Of a stretch of 64,000 nucleotides of DNA, positions 47,950 to 58,300 are shown piece by piece. Location: contig NZ_FXUG01000014.1 of the NCBI RefSeq assembly GCF_900182915.1, forward strand, positions 62,001 to 126,000, read 5' to 3'. Within the stretch, counting starts at the first letter, position 1. Each line of letters opens with the position of its first letter. This DNA is from Neorhodopirellula lusitana (lineage in GTDB: Bacteria > Planctomycetota > Planctomycetia > Pirellulales > Pirellulaceae). The notes under the pieces were generated by a model. It worked only from the letters and a program-made list of their open reading frames with translations. It had not been told where the DNA came from and ran no database searches. The translations under genes were made by a program, and so were the position numbers.

Positions 47950-49371
47950 ATGCGTTGGCGAAACGAACATTGGATCGGCGTCGGTTTTTGGGTCATCACG
48001 GTGTTGGCGGTCGGCAGTTGGTTCGTCATGTCCTCATCGACGCCAAAGTCCGCCACTTCGCCCAACACACCCGCTGAAACGCGAACGTCCCCGGCCTCGC
48101 TACTGGTTGATTCGCTAACGGCACGAACCCAAACGAAAACGCTGACCGATCCGATCGGCTGGATTCGCCAGGGCGATGTGTTGTTTCACAACGACGGCGG
48201 ACAATGGAGGGAGGTCGGTTACGTGACCGCCGTGAAGCGTGATCGAAAGGTCTCGCCAAGCGGCTTGAACAAGCCATCCAACAAGCCCCGTCCCAAGCCG
48301 GATGCCGCGCTGACAATCACGATGTTCGAGCCCGATGCGTGGTCTGACGATGCACAGTTCATCGCCCACCGCAGCACCGGGCGTCTCGACGAGATTCTCG
48401 CCACTCTTTTGCCAGACCCTCGACGCGATGCGATTCAACGGAAGTTAAAGCTGGCCTTTGAACAGCACGCCGATGAAGTCACCGCTGCGTTGCTGCCTTT
48501 GATCATGCAGTCCTTGCAAGCGAGTGTGCCGCTGATCGAGGACGCCATCACCGAATCCATCGAACAGCACGCTAACCAAATCGAGAGCCTGTCCGACCGG
48601 TACCGTGACGAGATCGTCCAGCAACGCTTGATCCCGCTGGTTCGCAAGGAGGTCATGCCAATTGTTCGGCGGCATGGCGAGCCGCCGGCGGAAGCGATTG
48701 GCCGCGAAATTTGGGACAAGGCTTCGCTCTGGCGATTTGGATGGCGAGCGGTTTACGACAAGTCACCGCTACCCGAACGTGACCTGGTGCAAGAGGAGTG
48801 GCGACGTTTCTTGGACCAAGAAGTGGTGCCAACGGTCGAGGCACACCTGGACGACATCGCTGTCGCGGTCGAAGAAATTCTGAAGGATCTCGCTGCCAAC
48901 GAGAGTCTGCGAGCGGAACTGGGCGAGGTCGTCGGAACGATTGCCGCCGACAAGGATGCCCATCGCCTGGTGCGAGAAATATTAAACGATGCGATCGTCA
49001 ACAACCGCGAATTGGCTGACGAGTGGACTCGAGTTTGGACGTCCCCGGAAGCCAAAAAACGCCTGCAAATCGCCGGTCAGCGGATCGAGCCCATCCTGCG
49101 TGAACTCGGCGACGAAATTATGGGAACCCGCAGCGAAGGAATTCAGCCCGGATTCGCTCGCGTGCTTCGCAACCAAATCTTGGGGAAAGATCGATCTTGG
49201 ATTACGATTGAACCTGCCAATCGTCTATCCTCGGAACCGAATCCGCCACCATCATCGCCCCCTCTGTCGTCATCCTCCAGTCGGGTGGGAACACCGGTTC
49301 TTATCCGGTCCAAGGAATTCATGGCGTACCCGGTGGTCTATTTGGCTACCGATCTCGACAATGACTTTTGA
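47950..49371 (+). CDS. Membrane-anchored helical protein of unknown function
   Basis: Protein of 473 residues with one N-terminal membrane helix (WIGVGFWVITVLAVGSWFVM). A small beta segment (WIRQGDVLFHNDGGQWREVGYVTAV) follows, faintly recalling an MCE/MlaD domain, then a Thr/Ser/Pro-rich linker. About 300 residues of regular charged helices follow, with many Glu/Arg pairs, so it probably spans the periplasm. The end is Pro/Ser-rich. No confident family. It is followed by the kinase-like gene after 154 bases and may share its transcript. Confidence 0.65.
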   Translation: MRWRNEHWIGVGFWVITVLAVGSWFVMSSSTPKSATSPNTPAETRTSPASLLVDSLTARTQTKTLTDPIGWIRQGDVLFHNDGGQWREVGYVTAVKRDRKVSPSGLNKPSNKPRPKPDAALTITMFEPDAWSDDAQFIAHRSTGRLDEILATLLPDPRRDAIQRKLKLAFEQHADEVTAALLPLIMQSLQASVPLIEDAITESIEQHANQIESLSDRYRDEIVQQRLIPLVRKEVMPIVRRHGEPPAEAIGREIWDKASLWRFGWRAVYDKSPLPERDLVQEEWRRFLDQEVVPTVEAHLDDIAVAVEEILKDLAANESLRAELGEVVGTIAADKDAHRLVREILNDAIVNNRELADEWTRVWTSPEAKKRLQIAGQRIEPILRELGDEIMGTRSEGIQPGFARVLRNQILGKDRSWITIEPANRLSSEPNPPPSSPPLSSSSSRVGTPVLIRSKEFMAYPVVYLATDLDNDF

Positions 49372-49525
49372 GGCCCCTGCTTTCAGTAGACAAATTTCGT
49401 CACGGCAACGACATTTGACCGCCTTATCGAAACAAGTTCCGAACCCGATATCGCCCACACACCTAGCCGACTCTTTTCAAACTCAACCGCCGTTCTCGGC
49501 TCTTCAATTTTTCTTCGTTCGCTTC

Positions 49526-51220
49526 ATGGCTCTCAGTAAACTCGGTCCGCTTGCACTTGAATCGCCGCTCGGGGCGAACCCAACCAGCAAGGACGCGCGG
49601 GTTTGGCGAGCCGTTCACATCAAGATGCGGAAGTCGGTAGCCGTCCGGGTCTTCCACGTCGCCTTCGCTGGCACGATTGAATCACGAACCGCTTTCGCCG
49701 CGGAATGGGATCGCCTGAAACAACTCGATCACCCAGCGATTGTGAAATGCTACGGCGGTGGTTTTGAAAATGCCGAAGCCTACTTGGCTCACGAGCTGAT
49801 CGAAGGTCCCACGCTCGCCGAAGAGATCGAGCGACGGGGTCGGTTGCCATGGGAAACCGTCTTGGATTGGGCTGAGCCGATCATTGACGCGATCGCCTAC
49901 CTGCACGCAAACAACATTGTGCACGGCCGGCTTGCTCCCGACAAAGTCATCATCGCCGGCCTGAGCCCGGTTCTGACAGACGTCCGTGGCGAAGACGGCA
50001 CCGCTCCATTCCGCTCGGGTCCTTACCACACCCAACGACCACCTTCGCCGATTGAACTGCAACGTCGGCCACCCGAAGCCCCCGGCATGAACGACGCGGT
50101 GACACGCCGCAGCGATTTATATCAATTCGGAGCCATGCTCTACGAAGCGTTGACCGGAACGCCGCCCATCAGCGGCAAGACGGTCCAGGAAGTCACTGCC
50201 AACTTGCAATTCCAAACGCCGATGAAGGTTGCTTCCACGGCGATGGAGACTCCGGTGTGGGTCGACACTTTGGTGATGCAGTTGTTATCGCGGGATCCGA
50301 ACCAGCGACCGGTTTCCGCCGACGCGGTGAAGCTGCAACTTGCTGAAGTACGCCGCCGTTCCATGTCACGCGGCGGTGTCGCTGAACACGCATCTGCCGG
50401 TTTCACCCCACTCGTTCAAAGCGATCAGTCGACTCGCGAGGAAGCACGGTCGTTGCTGGGACGCGACAAGCCTGAACCAACCCGCCGGCGAAGCTCGATG
50501 GACGCGACGCCATGGCACGACAAGGCAATCATCCTATTGCCAATCCTTGGTTTGATCCTGGCGATGTTGGTCTGGGTGTCCTGGCCAGCCAACGAAGACA
50601 AGATGCGTGAGCGTGCTCAGGCTTTGCTCGACGAGGGAACACGCTCGTCAATGTCGCAAGCTCGAATCAGCTACCTGCAACCACTTCTGGGCCAGTTCCC
50701 CGAGGGCAAACACGCGAACTGGGCCGCAGAGCAGATTGACCGCGTTCGCATGCTGGAAGCCGAACACGCGTTGACCGTCAAGCTGAACCGAAACCTCCCA
50801 CTACGAAACGAAGCCGAACGACTGTGCGCCGAAGCGATGCGGTTCGAAAAATTCGGCGACGACTCCACCGCCGTGGACAAGTACCAAAGCTTGATCACGC
50901 TCTTGGGCCAAAGTGGAAAAGACACCGGGCTTAGCGAAGAACAAGTGGCGGAGTACCGACCGCTTGTGAACCTAGCCCGCAGCAAAATCGCAGACATTTC
51001 GTCTTCACCCGAACAGAGTGAAGCCGCCCGGATCCTGACAACCAAACTGGACGAAGCTGACCGCTTGTTTGCACAGGGCAGTACCGTCGGGGCCAAGAAG
51101 ATTTGGTACTCGATCGTCGAACTTTACGACGGGAACGCGGCGGTCGAGCCCTTCGTGGAAGTCGCCCAAAACAGACTCTCGGAAACCTCCGCGAGCAAGT
51201 CAGTTGAGCGTCTACCATGA
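49526..51220 (+). CDS. Membrane-bound pseudokinase with helical C-terminus
   Basis: Protein of 564 residues from the ATG at 49526; an upstream frame reaching 48989 lies inside the previous gene and was not used. Residues 1-290 have the protein kinase fold, but the key residues are lost. The glycine loop is degenerate. VAVRVF replaces the VAVK lysine; HGRLAPDK replaces HRDLKPEN; TDVRG replaces DFG, keeping only the Asp. One membrane helix (about 333-353) and a C-terminal helical, TPR-like region follow. A scaffold or sensor role is likely, with phosphotransfer improbable. Its stop overlaps the next gene (ATGA). Confidence 0.82.
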   Translation: MALSKLGPLALESPLGANPTSKDARVWRAVHIKMRKSVAVRVFHVAFAGTIESRTAFAAEWDRLKQLDHPAIVKCYGGGFENAEAYLAHELIEGPTLAEEIERRGRLPWETVLDWAEPIIDAIAYLHANNIVHGRLAPDKVIIAGLSPVLTDVRGEDGTAPFRSGPYHTQRPPSPIELQRRPPEAPGMNDAVTRRSDLYQFGAMLYEALTGTPPISGKTVQEVTANLQFQTPMKVASTAMETPVWVDTLVMQLLSRDPNQRPVSADAVKLQLAEVRRRSMSRGGVAEHASAGFTPLVQSDQSTREEARSLLGRDKPEPTRRRSSMDATPWHDKAIILLPILGLILAMLVWVSWPANEDKMRERAQALLDEGTRSSMSQARISYLQPLLGQFPEGKHANWAAEQIDRVRMLEAEHALTVKLNRNLPLRNEAERLCAEAMRFEKFGDDSTAVDKYQSLITLLGQSGKDTGLSEEQVAEYRPLVNLARSKIADISSSPEQSEAARILTTKLDEADRLFAQGSTVGAKKIWYSIVELYDGNAAVEPFVEVAQNRLSETSASKSVERLP

Positions 51221-51582
51221 CCGAACCATCCCCTTCGAATGATTCCGCTGATGCTTCGCCTATGTCAGCTTCGCAAGAATCGTCCATGGCAAGTCAGCCA
51301 CTCGAATCTCTGGTGATTGCCCCAGGCAACGTTAGACCCGGCTACTTGCTGCAAGCCGATTCGTATAACGAGGCGACTGGCGATCTCGGTAAAATGGCGA
51401 CCCTGTCCGTGTTGTTCTTCGTCACGACAGCCTTCGGGCTTCCGGTCTTGTGGCGCAATCCTCGCTTTGCCACCTGGGAGCGTTGGCTTTGGTCGATCAT
51501 CGTGGTCGTCTACACGATCCTGGTCGTGTGCGGGATGAACTGGTGGGTACGCCAAACGATTGAGCAAGCGCAGGGCTTTTGA
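51217..51582 (+). CDS. Small two-helix membrane protein coupled to the pseudokinase
   Basis: Protein of 121 residues starting at an ATGA overlap with the pseudokinase stop. A disordered Ser/Ala/Met-rich N-terminus (about 30 residues) is followed by a short soluble part and two helices (MATLSVLFFVTTAFGLPVLW and LWSIIVVVYTILVVCGMNWW). No family recognised; tight coupling suggests it works with the pseudokinase. Confidence 0.72.
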   Translation: MTEPSPSNDSADASPMSASQESSMASQPLESLVIAPGNVRPGYLLQADSYNEATGDLGKMATLSVLFFVTTAFGLPVLWRNPRFATWERWLWSIIVVVYTILVVCGMNWWVRQTIEQAQGF

Positions 51583-51685
51583 ATTCAACCGAAACGCGAG
51601 CCTAGAAGAGCCCCCCACCAGAATCCCCCGGTGTCCGATACTCATTCCTTCTTCTAGATCTGTCTCCAACGCGAACGCTCGACTC

Positions 51686-52579
51686 ATGGCGACAACCGAG
51701 ACAGCACACCGAAAGTTCCAATTGGGACTCCTGATCGCGGTATGCTGCGTCGTGTTCTTCATCACGGACGTGGCAATACCAAGTTGTTTTGATGATGCGT
51801 TTCCCGCGTTGGTTGCCATGGGGATCTTGACCGCGCAACTGACGGTCATCTGCGTATGGGGGACGTTGGTGCGGGGAACGTTTTGGATACGACTTCCGTG
51901 GACGCTGCTGCTGCTTGTGATTTCCTGGTGCGGTATCGCGTGGGGGATCACGATCGAAAAAGGGCAAGCCAACACCGATGCGATGCTGGGTGCTGGGATC
52001 GTCTGGACGTTTGGATTCGTGACCAGTTTCGTGCCTCTGAAAATAGCGGCGATGGGCTTCCGATGGCAAATCGTGCAGGGATCGGACAATGATTCCAACG
52101 CGATCCCAAACTCTCGTTACGCAATTCGAGATGTCATGACAGGGACGCTGCTTCTGGCACTCTCGATGGCAATCGGCCGTGCCATGTTGCCAGCTGACGA
52201 CATCAGCTTCACGCGAGCGTTACAAGCAAGTGATCTCGACGAGCCCGAACTGCTGATTGCGATTACGATCTATGGGATTGTCAGTCTGTTAGTGAAACTG
52301 CCCTGCATCTGGATCGCTCTCGGCGAACCAAACGAAAAGATCAAATCTTGGATTGGGGTTTGGGTTGCCTACTGCGCGATCTTAGCGACCCTCGAGTTTG
52401 CTCTGTTGACCGCGATACTCGGAAGCTCTGGAGGCGATTCTGGTGAGGTATTTTTGGGGATGCTCGTCAGCCATCAAATCATGGGCGCAATCATGTTAGC
52501 CGTATGCCTTTCGCTTCGTGGAATGGGTTACCGACTGGAGAGGTCACTACCCCAAAACAGCGTTGTCTCGCCAGGATGA
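51686..52579 (+). CDS. Multi-pass membrane protein of unknown function
   Basis: About 297 residues from the ATG at 51686; a longer frame from 51560 overlaps the previous gene and starts with an unlikely basic stretch. Seven to eight hydrophobic helices are visible (LLIAVCCVVFFITDVAIP and LIAITIYGIVSLLVKLPCIW among them) with a soluble loop between about residues 125 and 150. No family recognised. It is last in the run that begins with the gene at 47950. Confidence 0.6.
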   Translation: MATTETAHRKFQLGLLIAVCCVVFFITDVAIPSCFDDAFPALVAMGILTAQLTVICVWGTLVRGTFWIRLPWTLLLLVISWCGIAWGITIEKGQANTDAMLGAGIVWTFGFVTSFVPLKIAAMGFRWQIVQGSDNDSNAIPNSRYAIRDVMTGTLLLALSMAIGRAMLPADDISFTRALQASDLDEPELLIAITIYGIVSLLVKLPCIWIALGEPNEKIKSWIGVWVAYCAILATLEFALLTAILGSSGGDSGEVFLGMLVSHQIMGAIMLAVCLSLRGMGYRLERSLPQNSVVSPG

Positions 52580-53330
52580 AACCACGCGGTCGCCATCGTA
52601 CCGTCCGCGGTAGCCGCCGAACCGCAGTCGCCGTCCACAGACCCCCAAACAGATGCTGTAGCGGGCTGAAGTAGACAATCGACGCGGCCAGTTGATGCGC
52701 TCGTGTCGTTTGAATTGGACCGTTGCAATAACAAACCGTGTAATCGCCCGGACCACACCCTTCATCGCACTACCCCCAACTCTGTACTCCCGTGAACATC
52801 TTTGTGTTGTCGGGGTGGAGGTGGGTGGAATCGGGTAAAGCCTTTACTCCAACCGTATTCGCAAACTTGCCGCGTGAATGGGAGATTGTGCGTCATTGGC
52901 GGAAAGTGACGGATGAACATCGCGTCGACTCCCATCGTTGGAGTAAAGGCTTTAGCCGACTATCGGGTGCTCCGAAGTCAGTCTTCATTGCATTACCCCC
53001 AACTTTGTAGGCCCGTGAAAATCGTTCTGTTGTCGGGGTGGAGGTGGGTGGGATCGGCTAAAGCCTTTACTCCAACGGGTTTCATATCATGCTGCTTGAA
53101 TGGGAGGCGGTGTTGGTTTGGCGGCAAATTCACTAAGACGAGTTTTTTGCACGGCATACATGAACTCAGTAACGCCAACGGCACATTGGGACCGCGGGTC
53201 TTGTGCGGGCTATTCCTAGTGGCGTGACTGCAGGATCGTGGTTTGGTCGGTACCAACGACGACCGCTTAACCAAACTGCAAGACGCTAGTTGCAGATGCA
53301 CTTCGAGACCATCAAAAGCTGCTCAACCGG
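52580..53330. other. Non-coding block with dispersed-type repeats
   Basis: About 750 bases without a credible gene, between converging membrane-protein genes. It holds two direct copies of a 123-base unit and a third inverted copy of its core (see the repeat entry). Open frames here are short and follow the repeat, so they are not called genes. Confidence 0.6.
52761..53106. repeat. Direct repeat of about 123 bp plus inverted core
   Basis: Copy A (52761-52884) and copy B (52984-53106) align over their full length, including CTGTTGTCGGGGTGGAGG and AAAGCCTTTACTCCAAC. Between them, 52938-52961 reads GTTGGAGTAAAGGCTTTAGC and onward, the reverse complement of the core in copy B. A repeat with a GGAGTAAAGGCTTTAGCC core recurs, from memory, in Rhodopirellula genomes. 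Whether it moves, or folds as RNA, is not known. Confidence 0.75.
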
Positions 53331-54836
53331 CTAGCTGAATAGCCAACGTTCCAAGTGCATCATCCACACCAAGACGAGTAACACGAGCGTGACCAACGAT
53401 ACCGTCATTCGGGTCGCCCATTTGTTGCCTGCCTCAACGCGCAGCCCGCGGGCGTACAGCACGAACGAGGTTCCGATCATGATCGTCAACACGTTCACGC
53501 TAACGAGGACCAGCGGTCCGAACACGGGCCAGCCCTTTTCGGATGTGTGCCAAACACCGAATGCCGCTTCCAACCCAGCGGTCGCGATGGGTGGTACCAA
53601 CGCCGCCGCGATCGCCGCGCCAGCAAGTGCCGACGACAGGTGAGCGCGGGTGCGAGCGTAAGACGCGGCCATCCCGCCGACCAAACCCACGCAGAAATCC
53701 AGTGGTGACGGATTGCACCGTCCCCACATTTCGGGCGTGACCAACATTTCCCCCGTAGCCGATGTGGGCTGGACCAATCGCACCAACAGTCCAAACAGGA
53801 AGCTGGAAACGAACGCGCCCAAGAACCCCAGACCGATTGTCAGGATCGAAGTCTTAAACAACGGCCGGTTGCCATGGGCCAACGACAACCCTGCCCCCAT
53901 GATCGGCGTCATCAGCGGCGCGATCAACATCGCGCCAATGATCACGGCGGCCGAATTCTGGAGCAACCCGAAGGCGGCCAACATCGCCGATGCGGAAATC
54001 AGCCCCAAGAACTCCAGGTTGGGCTGCGAACCCTCCGACAACGTTCTCGCTAATTCCAACCGCGTTTCGCGATCCATCGGTTCGGCCACATGACTGGCCC
54101 AATACCGAATCCGAGTTAGCAGCGAACGATCCCAATTCTCTTTGCGACTGACCAAAGCAATCGACGCGGTGGTCGAGTTACTCAACAAAGCACGAGCGAC
54201 CTTGTAGTGACGGTCTTGCGAAGGAGCTGGTCCGAAGGGAATCCAAATCAGATCCCCTTCATCGCATCGCTGCCGTTCACGGGCGAGTGCTTGATCGGGC
54301 AGCGAGGGCCGATCGGCCGCATCGATGTCTTTTTCAGAACCATCGCCGTTGATCTTTCCGCCGTCGTCTGCCTGCCAATTCCATTGATGATCGAGCTGCA
54401 AAGCCGGAGCGATGCTGAGCAGCCGCTTCGAGATCCTTGCCGTTGCGGTGTGGGAGGCATCGTCCAACGAGAACACATGTTGATCGGAAGTTGGTGGCGG
54501 ATGTTTCGCGTTGATCCATACCGACTTCACCCCGCATCGTTCGAACACCTCCGCTTCCAGCCGATCGTCATCGACATCGTCGACCATCACAAATAGCCGG
54601 CACCTCGAGTTTTCAATCTTGGTGACCACCGCGTCGGCATCATCGGCGACCAACTCGCACCGGCACAGCGGCCACTTCTCCTCCAGCGTTTTCTGGGTGT
54701 GTCGAAGTAGCGTCTTGTGATCGAGCCCCAACACGAGTGCGTCGACTTGCAAGCCAGTCGAGTGGGCGAATCGCATCAGCCATGGCAATCCATCGGAAAG
54801 CTGATTTTGGGAGCCGACAAGGAGTGTGATGCTCAA
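53331..54836 (-). CDS. DUF389 membrane protein with USP-like N-terminal domain
   Basis: About 501 residues from a TTG at 54834-54836, where the frame becomes a proper protein (LSITLLVGSQNQLSDGLP...); an ATG at 54947 would add 37 less convincing residues. The N-terminal half resembles a universal stress protein fold. The membrane part carries the DUF389/TIGR00341 signature GLLQNSAAVIIGAMLIAPLMTPIMG and GGMAASYARTRAHLSSALAGAAIAAALVPPIATAG. Function of the family is unknown to me. Divergent from the WD40 kinase gene. Confidence 0.82.
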   Translation of the reverse strand: MSITLLVGSQNQLSDGLPWLMRFAHSTGLQVDALVLGLDHKTLLRHTQKTLEEKWPLCRCELVADDADAVVTKIENSRCRLFVMVDDVDDDRLEAEVFERCGVKSVWINAKHPPPTSDQHVFSLDDASHTATARISKRLLSIAPALQLDHQWNWQADDGGKINGDGSEKDIDAADRPSLPDQALARERQRCDEGDLIWIPFGPAPSQDRHYKVARALLSNSTTASIALVSRKENWDRSLLTRIRYWASHVAEPMDRETRLELARTLSEGSQPNLEFLGLISASAMLAAFGLLQNSAAVIIGAMLIAPLMTPIMGAGLSLAHGNRPLFKTSILTIGLGFLGAFVSSFLFGLLVRLVQPTSATGEMLVTPEMWGRCNPSPLDFCVGLVGGMAASYARTRAHLSSALAGAAIAAALVPPIATAGLEAAFGVWHTSEKGWPVFGPLVLVSVNVLTIMIGTSFVLYARGLRVEAGNKWATRMTVSLVTLVLLVLVWMMHLERWLFS

Positions 54837-55346
54837 AGATGAAGCCCAGGTTAAGACAACGACGTTTAGCCAGAACGACGGAAGACAGCTGACGATGGAC
54901 ATTCTGATAGCGAGAAAACTCGGCCATCGCCACCGAGCCACTTCCAATAACAGGTCAGTAACCCTATCGGCCTACCCAGCGATGGCCCAGATGGTGCCGC
55001 AAGGAAACCGCAATGAAAAGTCTAGCAGGCTCGTTTACGCCATACCCGCTTTGCGAAGCCGTGGCTTTATCCAGTAGCCTCAACACCGGAATTCAACACA
55101 TCAAGAGTCAGACAGCACGTCTTTCATGCTCAGAATCGTCATCAGAATCCAACCGATCTTAACCGAAGACCCCAGAACGCTCATTGCGAGCACATTCGAC
55201 CCACAACCGCGGTCTTTACGCGAGCAATTTGCAGTCGAAATAGGTGGACATAATACGTGGTCCCTGCGAGGATATCGAGCAGGTAACCTGTGTGGTATGG
55301 GTGGATTCATTGCTTTTACGAATCATTGTCAAAACGGCGGACTTGG
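54837..55346. other. Divergent upstream region of the DUF389 and WD40-kinase genes
   Basis: About 510 bases in which both starts are uncertain: the DUF389 frame can extend to 54947 and the kinase frame to 55290. No RNA gene, repeat or clear promoter was recognised. Confidence 0.4.
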
Positions 55347-58300
55347 GTGAGCGACGGATCAACGACCAATCTGTCAGATGAACCTGGCGATGACAGCAAT
55401 GACAGTTGGGGCGATGCATGGGACACCCGGTTTGAACTGGCGGGCGACGATGACTCCGCACCCGCTAACGCGCGTTTCGAGAAACTGGCAACGCTGTTTG
55501 ATAACCTGTCCCAAGAGGGCAGTACCACAACGATAGGCAGCGACAACTCGCTGGTCTTGAAGGACGAATTGCCACCACGCATTGAGCGTTTCGTCGTTCA
55601 CGAAGAACTGGGCCGAGGCGGATACGGCGTCGTTTATCGAGCCTACGATCCGGTGCTCGATCGCGACGTGGCTATGAAGGTGATCCGCCCGCGCCGCAAA
55701 CCTGGCGACGACAATCGGGTTCGCCTGCGAGAAGCTCGCGCGTCGGCAAAGATGAGTCATCCGTATCTGGTGCCACTCCATGAAGTGCTGGACATGGATG
55801 AGTGTGTCTACTTGGTCTCGGAGTACTGCCCCGGTTCCACGTTGACGCAGCTGATCGAAGAATACCCCAATGGAATGCCGGTTCAGTGGGCGGCGGAAAT
55901 CGCTGCCTGTGTTGCCCAGGCGATTGCTCACGCGCACCATCGCGGTTTCGTTCACCGCGATATCAAGCCCAGCAACATTCTGTTGGTTCCGGACAATGTT
56001 GCAAATGACTCGGTTCCCTTCATCCCCAGGCTGACTGATTTCGGGTTAGTCCATGACCTTTTCGATCAGGTTCGCTCGCGTGAAGGGCAGCGACTGGTCG
56101 GCACCCTGTGCTACATCGCGCCCGAACAGCTAGTGGGCGGGAAAGAACTTGTCGGCGCAACGGATGTTCAGGTTCAGGTCAGCGACATCTATTCACTGGG
56201 CGTGGTATTGCACCAGATGCTGGTTGGGAAAATCCCTTTCCGCGCATCGAGGACTTCGAAGTTGCTCGAAATCATGGCAACCACCGAACCGGCGGCGCTG
56301 CGTGACAAGAGACCCGAGGTAGATCGTGATCTGGAAGCCATCTGCCTCAAGTGTTTGAAACGGCTGCCCCACGAACGTTACGCATCCGCACAAGACTTGG
56401 TCGACGACCTCAAGCGACATTCCCAGCAACAACCCGTCGCGGCTCGCCCTCGATCTCGTCAGGAAAACGCATGGAACCTGATTCGCCGGACCCCCTTCGA
56501 GTCCACCTTGATTCTTGGGCTGATCACCATGTCCGTACTGGCCGCCGCAATCTTCGCGGGCAGCAACCGCAGCCTCCGCCAGCACAGCCGCTGGCTTGCC
56601 GCTGCCACGGACACCGCTAAACAAAACGAGACGCTCGCCAAGCTGGCCGAATCTCGGGCACAGGAAGCGTTGTTGGATGTCGAGCACCAGCGCCAAAAAG
56701 CGGAGCAAAGCGGCGAAGCGGCACTACAACTGGCGATCCAGTCCGACCTGCGACAAGCGTTCTCTGCCGTGCTTGCGGGCGATTCCGCAAATTCAATGTT
56801 GATTGCCGACCAGATTCTGGACTACGCAGGCCCTGAACGCGTTCAAGACAGACTCGATTGGAAGCTCCTTAAAACAGTGGCACATCGTGGCTGGCGTCGC
56901 TTGCCTCTGGGGCTCGAGGAAGCGCAGCCATCACCAATGAATGAAGTCGCCGCGATCCCGGGTCAAGGTCGTGTCGTTTCAGCCACCGAAGATGGTTTTG
57001 TGCGAATTCACGACTCCAAAACGGGAACGCTGATTCATAGCCTTCCGCATGTGACACCGAAAGCTCTGACCGACCCAAGTTCATTGTCCGAATACGGATG
57101 GCAGCTCTCAACAAATATCCTGGGTTACAAAGAACAGGTGCAGTGCCACGCACTGGCCGTGTCGCCGGACGGACGTTGGCTGGCCGTTGGGAAAAGTATC
57201 TCGGCCAGTTTTCTGAGTTGGCAAGCTACCAACTTTGTCGAGTTAGTTGATCTTTCCACCGCAGCCAGCGGTGACCTTTCGGTTGACCACACTATTGGCG
57301 GATTCAATTCGACGGTGGAGTCACTCACGTTTTCCAAGGACGGCAAGAAGCTGTTGGTAGGGCCTCGGTATGAGCCCATTCAAGTGATTGAAATGGACGA
57401 CCACCAGCAGCGAACGTTCCATCCGTCGATCAAGCGAAATCGGCAGTTGTTGCTTACGAGCGACGGCGACTTGGTCTACCTACCTTCGGGTAACCAATTT
57501 GCTCGCGTGGGCATCACCTCCAACCATGATCTCCAAATTTGGACAATCGATCAGAATTGGAGTTGCAGGACTGCGGCCGCCCTGGGGTCCGGCAAGCTGA
57601 TTTTGTATGTTCCGACTGATAGCGATCGTGTCTATCTCATCAAGTCGGGAGAGGCGAATACCGAGCTCTACTACTTTGTTTGTGAACGCGGGGTGATCAC
57701 TCAGATACTCTTAACCCAGGACGAGCAACATCTTGTCGTCGGAACCGCTGGCGGCGGAATCGGGATCTGGGACATAAAGGAATGTCTCGCCGCAGCGTTA
57801 CCCGAATCGATTGTTGAACCGGCTCGTGATGCCAAGAGACGAGTACAACCTCGACAATACCATGTTCGTCACCAAGGCGCAGTGCGCTGCCTCGCACTCG
57901 ACGAAGAGGGGCGCGTATACAGTGGCGGCGATGGTGGGGTGCTCGCCGTGGCTGATCTTTTTCAAGATCCGCGTGCGACGAAAGGTGAACGGCTTTTGGC
58001 CTCTCACCATTCCTCTTTTGATAGTGAGAAAAGATCTCGCAAGATGGAAGAACTGGCGTCGAAGTACCATGTCTTTTCGCCGGACTCGAAGTATCTCTAT
58101 CGGATGATATCGAACGAGGGCATTGTCCGCCAAAGGCTTAGCGATCTCTCTATCGAAGAACTGCTCCCCCGGCAACCCAGTGACGGTTGCTACCTAAGGA
58201 TGTTGCCAGACCATCCTTGGTTGATTGCAGGCTATCGAGATGGCAGCGTGATTTTGCAGCACGTGTCGGATCCAGCTCGACGAGTCATTTTGCCGGGCGA

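Noticed and set aside
48989-49525. N-terminal extension of the pseudokinase
   Set aside because: Lies inside the previous gene in another frame and does not resemble a domain; ATG 49526 precedes the kinase fold.
52792-53227. Short open frames in the repeat block
   Set aside because: Two frames repeat the same peptide because they lie on the direct repeat; not genes.
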